Assembly: GCF_004193775.1 (NCBI RefSeq)
Contig: NC_041010.1
Span: 558,001-622,000 of the forward strand
Source of the DNA: Glycine soja
Taxonomy: Eukaryota > Streptophyta > Magnoliopsida > Fabales > Fabaceae
DNA length: 64,000 nucleotides
Direction of reading: 5' to 3'
Below, one piece after another: positions 1 to 13,000 of this stretch. The first letter of the stretch is position 1, and every line of letters begins with the position of its first letter. The notes below the pieces were generated by a model. That model ran no database searches. It had not been told where the DNA came from and saw only the letters and a program-made list of their open reading frames with translations. Position numbers and translations under genes: made by a program.

Positions 1-1111
1 ATATATTTTTCGTCCTTATAAATATTAAAAAGTTTGAAATTTGTCCCTTTGGTATCTTTTTCATCCTTGTAAAATTAAAATGTGTTGTTTTTTTGGTCTA
101 AAACTAGGTTTGGACGAATTTGAGCTTACGTGACATTTTAAAACTTAAATTATAGACTAAAATATATTTTTCGTTCGTATAAATATTAAAATGTTCAAAA
201 TTTATCTTTGTAAAATTTTGAGTCTTTTTTTCATTTTAAAAAATTAATTGAAATCTGATACTTTTTTGCTCGGACGTAAGTTTGGGTATCCGAACCTAGT
301 GTAACTCTTTCATTGGTTTTATTAATAGTTATGAGAGTGGTGATTTCTGGGGGTTAAAAACTATCACAAAATGCAAAAATCCCCCCCCCCCCTCCCCCCG
401 AATTTTTTTTGTAAATCCCTCTTTTTAAATAATTTTTTATCTTATTTTAAAATGTTTTGTTCAACTGTAATGGACAACGCCACCTTATTGACCATGTCAT
501 CTTCTTCTTCTTTGAATTCCCCTTCCTTCCGAAAACTTAACACCTCCACTCTCAAACTCAATGTTACGAATATTAATTCCAATGTTCATCGAAATCAAAC
601 ATCGCTGACAAACTCAACAATCCAACTTTTGAATTCACCTCCCTCTTGAATTAGCTTGGTGGACAAAGAAGATGAAGAAAGTTAGGAAATAAGGATTTTC
701 AAATTTGTGGGCTTTTTTATGCATTTGTGGCCGTTTTTAACCCCAAAAATCATCCACTCTTATAGCTATCAATTGAATTAATGAAAGAGTGACACGTAGG
801 TTCAGATACCTATACCCGGACCTATGTCCGGGTTAAAAAGTAACAAATTTTAATTTTTTGAAAACGAAAAAAAGACTCAAAATTTTATAGGGACAAATTT
901 TGAACATTTCGATATTTAAAGGGAGAAAAACATACTTTAGCCTATAATTTAAATTTTAAAAAATGCATCATAAGCTCAAATTCATTCAAGCCTGACTCCG
1001 GATAAAAAAAATAACATAATTCAATTTTACAAGGATGAAAAATATATCAAAAAATTTTAGGAATAAATTTTAAAATTTTTAATATTTATAAGGACAAAAA
1101 ATATATTTTAA
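1..1111. mobile_element. Long-inverted-repeat DNA element, left end cut by window
   Basis: The first ~360 bases are matched in reverse complement by ~734-1111. The start of the window (ttcgtccttataaatatt) returns inverted at ~1080-1100, and tgatttctgggggttaaaaa at 341-360 returns inverted as ttttaaccccaaaaatca at 735-752. Each arm holds partly repeated sub-blocks. The core (~370-720) has a C-tract (381-399) and a short reading frame with no recognisable domain. Long arms around a small core fit a non-autonomous Mutator-like or foldback element. The left terminus and the target-site duplication lie outside the window, so the superfamily is inferred. Confidence 0.7.
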
Positions 1112-2680
1112 GAATTTTAATAATAAAATGTTACAAATACCTCAAATCATCTTATATAAAATATATATTATTCGTCTGTCTCTCCTTTTGACTTTGACTC
1201 AAATTGACTTATAGCTGACATCCTAATATATTGAACCACAAAGAAATGTCATTAAAAAACCAATTTATTTCCAATACACCACAAGGTACCGGTGTGTGTT
1301 CACCATCTTTTGGGCACGCAAAGAAGTAACAAACAATGAGAGATAACATAACAATTTTCAAACTAATTAGCATTCGCTTTCGTAAGTTGAGAGTAAAATT
1401 GCAACTAGCACGTTGGGATCTCAAAAATTTATGCGGTTAAGGATGACAGTGAGGAACAAACAAATAGTAAAATATAAAACATGTTGTCCTATTACAAAGA
1501 CATATATGTTATGTTTATATATATAAAAAAAGACATATATGTTACTAAAAGAAATAAAATATCCACTTATCGAAAAAAGAAATACAATATCCAATCCAAT
1601 ATTATATAAACCAAAAAAACTCAATAATACTTCTTTCGCATTCAGAAGCTGAAAATGAAATTAGAACCATTAGTATCCTAGGATTCTCATTTTATGCGGT
1701 TAAGGAGGAAAGAGAGGGCAAGTGAAAAAAATGTCGTATTATACAACTGCAAAAACAAATAGTAGTATATTTCTAAAAGAAATAAAAAATCCAATCCAAT
1801 ATTATAATAAACAAGAAGTGTTCTGGATATTGAAACTCATTGCAGTAATTACACATTTAAAATTAAGTTTAATTCAAAGTATTAAGCAATTTTTTTTATT
1901 AAAAAGTATTTTTCTATTATTTATTATCCGAAAAGAATCACATTATTTTAAATCATTTTTATTATAATCAATTTTGTAAAATCACTTTAATCTAAAATGA
2001 GTTATTTCTCACGGTTAATCCCATGTAATTATTTTTTCACAGGAAGCCTTTTCATAAAACTACCCTTCTTGAACTTGAATACCAGGTTTAATTTGTTTTA
2101 GCAACAATAATATCTTTTTTTTTCCTTAATGAAAGTAGTTGATATAAACCACTTGTATCTCTTAATCAATAACAAAGGTTTAATATTGGGTTTAAGAAGT
2201 CCTGGTTGGAGGTAGTAGTATTTTTCTCCCAAGTCCCAAATGAGGAAAAAAAAGAATTACTTAGACATTAAATAAAAATTTAAAATACTTCTTGATTATA
2301 AAATAAAAATGTTTTTTTTAAGGTACTGTTTCAGCAACGATGTGAAAGGCAACTAAATGCGCAACTATCCCACTTATGCCATACCATGTAGTATGACAGC
2401 AAAGAAACAGAAGTAGTTGCTGACACAACTGTAAAGAGCATTCATTTCTTTCAACAATCAATAACTATGCCCTTTAGTAAAAGCTCTCTGATGTCTCAAC
2501 AGAACTATTATTAAAAAACTCTTTCTCAACAAACACCTCACTTTCCTTGCGATCCAATTAACCTACAAAATTCGAATTTTAAATAAATTTGAAATTACAT
2601 TTTTCAAAATTAACTTTCCTCTTTCATCAAATCATCGTCGGCATTTTAACACACACCATACACCTCGGTTGCTATTCATC
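1112..2680. other. Intergenic, AT-rich, with an imperfect direct duplication
   Basis: No gene is seen. A diverged direct repeat lies at about 1425-1610 and 1688-1820. Both copies start with ttatgcggttaagga and share aaaagaaataaaa and tccaatccaatattat, and the second copy is shortened. A possible reverse-strand polyadenylation signal for the gene at 3077-4009 lies near 2688-2693 (AATAAA on the minus strand). Confidence 0.5.
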
Positions 2681-3076
2681 ATAAATTTTTATTCTGTTCT
2701 CATGATGCACTAAAACATTACATAAAAAAAGCAAAGGAGAAATTAAGAACAGCAAAAAGTTCCACATGGAAAGTCCGAACCGAACTTAAATAATAATATA
2801 ATATTAAACAATAAATACATTCTGATAAAGCAGTTCAGATTACACGAGGAGGAGCACAAAGGAAAAAAAGAAAAAGATACCATTTACGAGCTATGACATG
2901 AACGAATCTAGTTTCAAGTCCTAATCTCTGTAAGTCAGAAAGAGATACCTTTTTGGTTACATACAAAGTCACAAAATAAAAAGTGAAACTGTAGCTTTCC
3001 GTATACAAAAATCTAAACCCTCCAACAACAAAAAAAAAGTTAAGAATAATTATACAAGAAGTTAAAAAAAGTAACA

Positions 3077-4009
3077 CTAGTGAGAAGTTACTGCGCATTT
3101 TTTGGTGAAGAGGTTGCGCAGGTTAAAAATATTGCCCCCACTTCCTCCATCATTGCCGCCACTGTTATTATTATTAGTATTATTGTTATTACTGTTACAG
3201 TTGATGACGGCGGCGGCGCTGCCGCTAACTCCGACGGCGCTGTTCTCGTCGCTTCTGCAGCTCAAGTGGTGTCTGTAGCCAATGCACATGGGAACGTTCA
3301 GATTCAAAACCCTGGCGGTTCCTCCGCCGGCAGCAACTTTGCTCCGGCGAGTTTTGGGCTTCTGAGGAGGCTCGTTGGAGTTCTTCCGGCGAACCTGCCA
3401 GACCGGGCTGCTCCGGCCCACGTGGACTCCGGCGCGGCCCGGACTGCTGGGCCACTTTCTGGACTTTGACTCGCCGGCGGAGTTGCTCCGGGAACACGGC
3501 GCGCTGTTCACCTTCCGGGTCACCGGAGCTCCGGCGAACAGTTTGGGTCGGGTCCCCGCATTTCCCGCGGACCTGCTTCGCGAGAAGGGCCATATGTTGA
3601 TGTTCAATTCGGCGGAACTCGCTCCGCTTCCGCTTCCACTTTTTCTCTCTTTCTTCTTCACTTTCTCTTTTTCTTCGTTGTTGTTCTCTGCGTTTTTCTT
3701 ATCACTCTTTTTGAAAATGTCCTTCCACCGCTTCGAGGATGAGAGCGCGGTGGTGGAGGTAGATTCGGTTATGCTCGGCGAATGTTCGGGTTCGGGTTCC
3801 GGGTCGGGTTCTTGGATCGGAGTTATAAAGTTGGAGGCTTGGGGAGGGTCTGGTTTGTTAGGGAGGAGATGGAGAGGGAGGAGGACGCCGTCGACGAAGA
3901 GTTCGTCGGCGGAGAGAAGATTCGGTTGAGGGAAAGAAGGGTTTCGGAGCATCCAGAACTCAAATTCGGGTGAATTGCAGCAATTAGTTATATTTGGTGG
4001 TTCCATCAT
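3077..4009 (-). CDS. Plant-specific unknown protein with EFEF / SADELFVDGVLLPL motif, 310 aa
   Basis: An intronless 310-codon frame ends in TAG at 3077-3079. The N-terminus (residues ~12-50) reads NSPEFEFWMLRNPSFPQ followed by SADELFVDGVLLPLHLL. The EFEF plus ADELF/GxLLPL arrangement is found in several plant families, including DUF1645 proteins and membrane-associated kinase regulators. The whole protein most resembles, from memory, the Arabidopsis proteins misleadingly annotated as filamentous hemagglutinin transporter (At1g16500, At1g79160). A Ser/Thr-rich stretch, a basic patch SKRWKDIFKKSDKK (~92-105), the conserved blocks NIWPFSRSRSAG and ARVLNLNVPMCIGYRHH, and an Asn/Gly-rich low-complexity stretch before the C-terminal IFNLRNLFTKK follow. 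No signal peptide or membrane segment is seen. Local G+C is much higher than in the flanks, as expected of real coding DNA. The function is unknown; a membrane-proximal signalling regulator is only a guess. Confidence 0.85.
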   Translation of the reverse strand: MMEPPNITNCCNSPEFEFWMLRNPSFPQPNLLSADELFVDGVLLPLHLLPNKPDPPQASNFITPIQEPDPEPEPEHSPSITESTSTTALSSSKRWKDIFKKSDKKNAENNNEEKEKVKKKERKSGSGSGASSAELNINIWPFSRSRSAGNAGTRPKLFAGAPVTRKVNSAPCSRSNSAGESKSRKWPSSPGRAGVHVGRSSPVWQVRRKNSNEPPQKPKTRRSKVAAGGGTARVLNLNVPMCIGYRHHLSCRSDENSAVGVSGSAAAVINCNSNNNNTNNNNSGGNDGGSGGNIFNLRNLFTKKCAVTSH

Positions 4010-6400
4010 GGGTGAGAGTTTTTGTGTTTTGTGGAATTGAAGTTAGAAGAAGGGTGTTGTGTGTGGTTTTTATGGCGTTTTGTAGCGGTGGGTGAGAGAA
4101 GGTTCTTTGTTAGATGTGAGAGCGTGGAGAGAAAAGGACCCAACTGAAGGCATTAAAAGAAAGAAAGAAAGAGGAATGAATATGGGATGGAAAAGGGATA
4201 CCATAGATTTTAAGGGAGGGGGTCCATTGAGGTGGAAGGACCATGTGCCATACAATTTGGTGTTTGGCAAAAAGATAATTTGTGGAGTTTGTTGGAGGGG
4301 AAACCATGTGTATAGATAATCACCTCCTTATGCACCTTTATTATCTGCCTTTCTTCGCCAATCACCAAGGAAAACAATAGACAATGGTGGATATGTGTGT
4401 GGGGGTGTGCACATGCCATCTTCCCTAATGCGGTTTATCTTCTCATTCTAAATTAATTACCATTGTTTACTGTACTAGGAATGAAATACACGATTATATT
4501 CAACATATAACAATTGATTGATTTTACACTCAATGGATATTGTTTAATTGATAACACAAGTTTGAATTTTTTCTTTATGATTGAACACAAAATTAATTTG
4601 TAAGGGAATTAAGACCTAAGTTTAATTATTATTAAATATATTTTTAGAAGGTAAGGAGATTTAACACGATTGATTGAATAGAATGTGTGAATTATTATAA
4701 ATCTTATGATATAGTGTTTGATTGTTACCAATAAAAAATTATAAATTATCTTTAGAAAGTATTCTTATCGAACTATCTGGACTTCGAGTTTTTTGGGACT
4801 ATACCAATAATCGATTCAATACTTTTTCTTCTGTGTAATCCGTCAGTTTAGACAATGTTGGTATACATGCAAAAAAACTCTAATGTCTAAGGCATAAGAA
4901 TATTTATGATGTGTATCTTAAGGGGGTAAAAAAATTTGCCTCACATTATAATGTTGTTTCTTTATAGGTAGGATGATTTTTTATCGGATCATTACTATAA
5001 TGTTCTCTGTGACCGGTTGGGGCTAATCACTTTTATGATCTTTATCCTAATCATTTTAACTCATGATTAGGATAAGCACAAGTTTTTTGTAATACGAGGA
5101 CCAATTTTTAAACATAATGATGATCCAAACTAAAGATTAAATTTATAACCAATATAAAGAATTAAAGTTTGTAAAAATATTTCCACGGAGGTCTATAAAG
5201 AAGTTAAGTAATTTTATTTTAAAAAAATGTTGAACTTACCTCTTAAGCCATTAATAAGAGTAACTTACTAAAGCATATTGAGGATTTTATGTATACTAAA
5301 TAGTGAATGCATTATGTTATTTCCCCCGCTCCTGCTCCAGAGTATAGAGTATGTATATTTCTTGGTGGAATAATTTACGAAGACGTTAACGTTGATGGCT
5401 AGCTCCGTAACATTTCCATCGGCTATGGCCACCCCTTGAAAAACATTAATTTGGTGTGATCCACAAAGGTTGACGCATATCATTGCGTAAGATAATAGTA
5501 TATTTTCAGCACTAACTCATTGATAACAACCAGTCAAGAATAAATAACAAATGATTAAATGTGGTTGAATTATGATAAAATTATTGGTTAACTATTTCCT
5601 TTCATTACAATCTCTACCACGATAAAGCTTTATGATTTTATTCGGTTGTTAAAATCTATTGATATGGTTGTAAAAACTTATTAAATCGAACAAAAAAAGC
5701 TTATTAAACCTCAATTTGATTTTATTTTTTTTATCAGTCAAAATCTCAGTTTGATTGAGAAGGAAGAAGGTAAAGAAATGGGTACAAAAAGGAAACTTGA
5801 AAATACACATATATATATAGAGAGAGAAAGAGATAGATAACTAGTCTTTATATAATATTAAGTTATCGATTAAGAGATATCTACAATTAAAGAGAAAAAG
5901 AGAGTTATGACTTTTTTTTGGATCATTATGATTTTATTGTATACTTTGCATAGACAAATATTAAAATATCGTTTTTTTACAGGATTAAAATATCAAGTTG
6001 TAAAAAATAAAAGTGGCATATTTGATTCATTCTACAAAATCTATTTTTTTTATAAGCCATTCTACAAAATCTATCCTTTTAATTACTCGATACACGATCG
6101 ATTTGGAAATACAATTTTAAGATAGATAAATTAGGATTCAATGATTTGAAATAATTAGTTATCAGTTGATGTTATACACGGCCGTGGGTTAAAAAAAGTT
6201 CATTTTTATTCCTGGGAAATGTTCAAACAAAGGAATTTATATGATTGGTTTTCGAGAAACTCTATATAAGAAAAAAGTATTTGTCAAACTCTCTGTATTT
6301 AAAGGTTATATTAAATCTCAAATACTTTTTTAATTGAATAAATCCACTTAAGGAGATAAAACTGTCCCATCACCTATTTTTCTTATATAATTATATTTAC
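4010..6400. other. Upstream region of the 3077-4009 gene and AT-rich intergenic DNA
   Basis: 4010-4330 should hold the 5' UTR and promoter of the minus-strand gene, but I cannot fix a TATA box. Beyond ~4400 the DNA is AT-rich, with no open frame showing a recognisable domain. Two short direct repeats of cattctacaaaatctat occur at ~6027 and ~6059. Confidence 0.4.
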
Positions 6401-6412
6401 AACCTATTTTTT

Positions 6413-6855
6413 CTTATATAATTATATTTACAATACTTAAATGCAAAATGTCACTTAAGAAGACACTAAAGGAATGAATGTATTTGAACATGTATCTAAA
6501 AGTCTTATAGAAACCGAATAAATTGTTCCTCAAGTTTGATTCCCGAACAGTGATAATATATTCCATTTTAATATAATCATGTTTACATATTATCTAAGGT
6601 CTAACTAAATTGATAATGGAAGGTGTTTTAGTTATTGTAAATCTTTTTTTTCTTCAATTTTTACGGATAAAAAAATATTCACACATTTGATCCTATTTTT
6701 TTCATAATTAATTATATTCACAATACTTTAATGCATGCGAAATCTTACTTTAAAAAAGTAAACGTATAAAATGCATTTAAACATGTATCCAAAAATCTTT
6801 TAGAAACAGAATAAATTATTCCTAAAGCTAGATTCCTGAACACTGATAATATACT
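6413..6855. repeat. Diverged direct duplication of ~150 bp, spacing ~300 bp
   Basis: Copy 1 (~6413-6565) and copy 2 (~6700-6855) share, in order, aattatatt(t/c)acaatactt, aacatgtatc(t/c)aaaa, tcttatag/tcttttag, aataaatt(g/a)ttcct and cagtgataatatatt/cactgataatatactc. A smaller ~33-bp tandem duplication (ttcttatataattatattta) lies at ~6380-6430. No coding potential is seen. Confidence 0.6.
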
Positions 6856-6859
6856 CAAT

Positions 6860-8786
6860 TTTTGCATTAAAAAGTATAACTTAGTTTGAAGATGAATGAT
6901 CAAATTATACTTTTCATTAATGAGACCGAATTTTAGAAAGTGAAATTATTTTAGTCATGCAATTACCTTAACAAAATTATTTTACTTTCTTGATCTAATT
7001 GTGACCGAATCTAGTCACGATTAATGCGTACAAATTTCAAAATATCTTTTAGTATTATATAGTATTTGTTGATGTAATTATATTGTACTTGATAGGAACA
7101 AAACCTAGGCCAAATATATTTAAGTATGGAGTATAATATGTCTTTTTAGGTCAAGTAATAAAGTATACATAAGAATATGTCATAACTGACCAATCTGATA
7201 TTTTTGGATAGACCTATTTTATTATAATGTAATGGAGATTTCAAGATCCACATAAACATTTTGTGAAACGGTTTATGTAGTTTGGTGACCAAGGTTTAAG
7301 AGGCGTGTGTGAAAGAGGAGTACTAATGTGACAAATCTAGGTTGTTAGTCGGACACCAAACTTATATGCAATGAGGAGATTTCAACTGAGAAGAACAAAG
7401 GGATACACAATCTCACAACCTTAAGTACACAAGTAGCCTAAAGAGACTAAGTGTGAAACACAATTGTCTTTTGTCTAACCGAAAGAGGCCATGGGGGGTA
7501 CATTAAGCCAACTTATTACATAATTTAGAAACTCGTAGGAGCATTAGAGAATATACTCTTTCAAGGTGACATCTCGAAATTCAAATACATTTGTTTTTTA
7601 TGGGTTTGTGGGCACAAATATATTTGTTGCGTTACCTTTGTATCATGAGACATATAATGATAGGAATATGAATATGTATTTTTCTTCGGTACAAGGAAAA
7701 TTGATAATTTATTGGTTGTATTTTTGCAATTTTAATGAATGGATTATTTTGGAAGAAAAATAGAGGACGGGGAGAGTCGAATCACACAATGAATTGCAAG
7801 CCTCGTGATGTATATAAACATGTCAGATCATCATATCATATATCATGGTACAATGGAAAATTGGAAAGGAGACTCCCGAATTTGTGAGTGCTGACTTTAC
7901 CTCTATTATTACACATGATGCTCTGCTAAAAGCTTCATTTCCATTTTCCATCTTAATCACAAGCAATCAAGCTTTTTCAGCTTCATCGTCCGTTCAAGTC
8001 CCTCGTCATTACCTCTTTTTATAGATGTCTTTATCACATTTTAATCATTAACTACTTGCTAATTAAATTCCCCTTACCCTACCAGAAAAAAATATGAACA
8101 CGTAATTCAAAATTTATACCTTGAAGAGCTATTATTTAAATGTCATTAGATATTTTGAATTCAAATATTTTTAATTTGGGTTTGGTTCAAAACATTAGTA
8201 TAATATAATTATTTATGAGTTTTCTTTAGTTACCACTTTTTTAAGAATGTTACTATTAATACTTTTCAATAGTAATGAATTATTAATGCACTTCACTTAT
8301 TTGAAATATAAATTTATTCACCAGTAAAACTGAAAACAAATGATCCAATAAGAAATAAATTTGATCACTAAGTCGCGACTCAATAAGTGATGGAGAAGTT
8401 GATATGAAATTTGAACACCTGTGTGGAGGTTCAAACGTTTAAGTTAACAAAAATTTAAAGCAATAAGGAGAGAACATATTTGAAATGAGAAAAAATCTTG
8501 CGAAAAAATCAGGCAGTTCATGAGTGGTCACGAAACAATTTGTGATATATCATAAAGATGTGCTTAGAAGTCTTTTTCTAATATAATCACAAAAAATGTG
8601 ACAGGTTAAGGTGTCTTATACAATAAGCATAAATTAAGATACTTATGAATTCTTTGGCTTATTAAATGTTCAATTAAACTTCTTTGCTTTAATAATAAAA
8701 CAAGTTTACTTGATTTTGGACTGGATTAAATAAATGAAGTTTAAGATTTATAACCTATTAAAACACACAAATAATTTGTTTTTGGG

Positions 8787-8823
<37 letters not shown>

Positions 8824-9900
8824 TGCTAAGTTTATATAAGAAAAGAAATGTGTTCATTAAATTACAACTTTATGTTAAAATAATATAATCACTTAAATGT
8901 TTATATTTAAAAATAATTTACTATTTATTTTCTTATTTTATCTTATATTCTTGTTAACATTGCAATTTTTTGATTGTATTGAAAATTGATATTTGGATGT
9001 TTATTGAAAGACGAAGATCAAAGCCATCAAAGGTGAAGATTGAAAATAAAATTATTTATGATAAAGATCGAAAACTAAAATCATCGATGGTAAAGATTTA
9101 ATGAAAATTTGTAGCGGGTAGGGATATTTATAATTTATAATCTATAAATATGTAACTTGTATGTTGTAATAAAGATTGAAACATGTAATACCCTTCTATC
9201 ATATGGTTTGGATACCCTCATATCCTCTCAAGTCCATCCGATGCTCATAGGTACGCGACATTTACGGATTGACAGGTTAAGACAATATTTTCAACCACTA
9301 TTTCAATCCCAACATTTTACTATTTTCATCAAATAACTTTATTTACTTTCATTTATCTTTATTTCACATGTTCTTCTCATCCATTTCTCATTTTTATATT
9401 ACTTTTTTCTTTCGACAACATCTTCTCTTGCTTAATACGTATCCATAATTTGTATGATTGTACTTGCAATCATATATTTTGAATTGAACTAAACATAAAA
9501 ATTTAACACATAAACCCATGACTAAGGATATATCAGGAGGATAAAAGGCTTTCAAAGGAAGAATTGTTCCCTTCCTAAAATATATCTATCATTGTTAACG
9601 AAAACAAACACAATTTTCATGATTAACAATTTTATAAAAAAAATTTATATTAAATATTAACAAAAACAAGCTCTAAATTTAAAATTTTACTCGTTTAAAT
9701 AAATAAATAAATAAAATTTAATGGTCATATAAATGAGTCAAACTTAAATGTTATATTTTCTTCATAACTTAAACTTAAATTTGAAGTATTTTAACTTTTT
9801 TGGTGATATTTTACTTTATTTTATTGTAAGATATTTTTTTGAAAATGTCCACAAGTACTGACTCTCGATTCTCAAAGTCAAAAGGAATGCATTAGAAATT
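6860..9900. other. AT-rich intergenic DNA
   Basis: No gene is recognised. A 65-codon open frame near 7566-7763 has no recognisable domain. A (TAA)n microsatellite lies at 8788-8822. Confidence 0.4.
8788..8822. repeat. (TAA)n microsatellite
   Basis: About eleven uninterrupted ATA/TAA trinucleotides run from 8788 to 8822. Confidence 0.9.
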
Positions 9901-9929
9901 GGAATTACCGTTCTTATGTAATGGGCGTA

Positions 9930-10075
9930 AATGGTTAGAGGAGCCCAAGGATAAACGGGCCGAAGAAGAAGCCCGTTTTAACAGCATCCGTTACAAATGC
10001 GGTGGGGCCCAATCAAAGGACTTAACGTACAGGTGGCTGCAGACTATTGTGGAATCTGTGGGGTCCTAAATGTGA
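9930..10075. other. Isolated G+C-rich island with a small hairpin
   Basis: This stretch has clearly higher G+C than its surroundings. It holds an 8-bp inverted repeat, aaacgggc and gcccgttt, separated by cgaagaagaa (~9953-9978), and a ggggccca palindrome at ~10004. TGGGCC-type sequences are known as site II promoter elements in plants. No adjacent coding sequence was found, so a role as promoter, UTR remnant or old gene piece is undecided. Confidence 0.35.
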
Positions 10076-10079
10076 ATTC

Positions 10080-13000
10080 CTGAAAAAGGATCGTCATGAT
10101 ATGTACTAAGTTTCATGTTTATTTAGTCGCCCATTAATTATTTTTCTAAAACTTTACTTATTCAGTACTACCGGTACTTCTATTTATTAGAAAAATTACT
10201 AAAAACTAGATACAATATCAGGTAAATTTTGAATGTAAAATAAAAGTCTATTTAAGAGAATCACACGAGACACGAAAACTTTGAAAAGAACGGAGTTGAG
10301 GTTTGTTAATGGCGTTTGTTTGGAGGCAAAATGATAGAGGCATGTGGGGGCAAAAGCAAACAATATTTCATCAATGAATCTGGCCCACTTCAAAGTTCAA
10401 ACGTAGTGTTTTTTTGTGATCAACATTTTAAATGTCTCTGTAGCCTGAGAAGTGAGAATTCTGAGTAATTGTTAAATTCTAGCTGTTGCTAAAACTTAGC
10501 CACATGTCCATACTCCATACTCCATACTCCAAAGTTCTCTTCTCCAATCCATCCATAAATTCTCTACATTTTATTTTTCTCATTTTTTATTTTCAGGAAA
10601 AAACGTTTTTTGATTTTTATCATTAATGAAGTGTCTCATTCATTGTCATAGTTTTCTAGTAACTTTTAATGTTTGCAATTTTTTAATATTTTTAATAAAA
10701 AAACAATAAAAAAGCTTCATTTAATTTAAGAAAGGTAATTTGTGTGGGAATATTTTGTGCTCACCTTAAGCTATTTAACAAAATTTTGCTTACCCAAAAA
10801 GAAAATTAAAGTAAAGTGAAATTATAATTGAAGTAAAAACTATATTAAAACAAAAAAATTTACTAGTATTTTAGTTTTCACGAATATTTTATAAGTAAAA
10901 GTCTTTTGAATATTGTAATAAAACCGTAGATGATTGTGGCATTCTTTGTCGATTAGATGTGATTTGTCAGTTTCTCGGCGGCTTATTTAATCTCGACGGA
11001 ATGCTCATTGCAATTTTCAAACACTTGGCTGTTTGTTTCAATTTTGTGAAATATTCTTACTTATTTTAAGAATATTACGTCACTAGCTTGATAAGGCTAT
11101 AACATATGATTCATCACATCTTCATAGATGTCATTATATTAAAAAACTTTATTGAATAAAGTTAAAGAATAAAATCAACGTAAATTAGGCTAGTGGAAGT
11201 GATTAGTCTTTCATAATCACAATGTAAATTAGCATCAAGAGAATGATTTATATTTAGTGTCTAACTATGTTTTGTTTTGAATGTTGATTGTCTTCTCAAG
11301 ATGTAGAGAAATTTCTTTTGAATAAGATTTGCAAATTTTACAAAATAATCATGGGAGGAAACTGGCAACTAAAACAATGATTTAGGTTTATTATTTTGGT
11401 TCATCAACTATAATTTTTAAATTTTATATATATATATATTAATTTAAAAAATAACTACATAAATAAAAATATAATTTTTTTGACTGAACATAAATAGAAT
11501 ATAATTTTGCATCTTATTTTGGGAAAATATTTTATTTTTATGCTTCTTATTTTCATTTTCAATAAAAAAATATTATCTTATTTTTTATTTTCAAAGATTT
11601 GTATAGGAAATAGTAAATAAAACTTATTGATTTTACTATTTTATATACAAACCTTTATATTTGTATTTAAAAGTAAAGATGAAAATAAACTATTTCCCTA
11701 AACTAAACATGTACGAAATTTCTTTTTAAAAGAAAAATCAAGCTCTGTATTGAGCAGGAAAAAAAAACTCATTAAAAAATGGGATAAGTTAAGAAGATTA
11801 ATTTAAAATCAAAATTAAATTTCAAGTATATAGGTACATGTGTGCTTAGCTTGTAGATAATTTTGAAAATTAACAATTCTTTACTAAAAATTTTATTTTG
11901 AAGAGAACCATGGTAGAAAGATAAAGATAATGTATTAATTACGTTATATCTTAGTGTTCCTTTTCCGTTTGGGGTGCAAACATTACATATAATCATATTA
12001 GTCTTGATTACACCTACTCCAGACATGAGAAAAGACAAAGGACATTGGAATTTAGCTCCTGATACAAAGTAAACAAATCTTTAAGATTTTATTTTCATAA
12101 AATATTATAACTGAACAACATAAATAAGAAGAAAAAATAATTTGAATTGTCAATTCCAGGCAACCTGTCAGTTTGTCACTAACACTTTAGATGATTATTG
12201 CTGGTCCTTGTTTACCAAGAGGGTTCAGTACTTAAGTGCCCCAATCTTAATTTAATTATTTTAGATAGATTTTATGTGCAATTGTGTAGAACTGAAGTTC
12301 TAATCTCTTTCCTTTGTCTCCCTCCCTCCACTCAATTAGGTACACATTGGGGAGTTAGAGAACAGGGGAAAACTTTCAAAAATTGATCACTTAACACCAT
12401 GGATCTTGCAAGTGATTAGGATAATCCTAAACTTTTTGAGTGAGTTGTAAAGGCATATATATTTGTAATGACTTAATGAGCCAATTAGGTTAATCTAAAC
12501 TTTCGGCTCTCTAGTTGTTGAACCAAAATAATCCACCACTCTCACGGTGTGTTTCCAAGAAGTTTCGGTAATGTACGTAAACCCTTTTTCCTTAGATCGT
12601 GCCCCTCGTGTGGCAGTTGCCTTCTGAAGCTTTTCGGCCTTTTCTCTTTTATCTACGTTAATCATCTTCATCAAATAAGAGGAAATTACAATAACATTCT
12701 CTAGGTCTTATGTAATTACATATAATAATATTTTTTTTATATATTTTCCTACGCTAATTCTCTCTTTAAGTTTAAAAGTTTTATATTAACACTTCTTGAT
12801 TGTTTAAAATTATTACGCTATCATCCTTCAAATTAACATCCCTAAAACTTTACACTAGCACCACTTGCGGGAGATGTGAAAATAATAACTAAAAAAATAA
12901 AAAATACTTGTATAATTACATAAAATCATCTCAGTGGATGTTGCTATAAGTTGTTCTAAAACCAATCTAACCTTGTGGTCTCTTTCTGCAATTATTTGTT

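Noticed and set aside
380..649. Protein-coding gene inside the long-inverted-repeat element
   Set aside because: The frame begins in a C-tract, is only 92 codons, and has no recognisable domain; treated as element core.
2835..3098. 87-codon minus-strand frame overlapping the 3' end of gene 1
   Set aside because: Lies in the probable 3' UTR; hydrophobic but without homology or a plausible start.
3080..3973. Open frames on the plus strand and a second minus frame opposite the gene at 3077-4009
   Set aside because: They are shadows of the GC-rich coding frame: no conserved motifs, and their composition follows the true gene.
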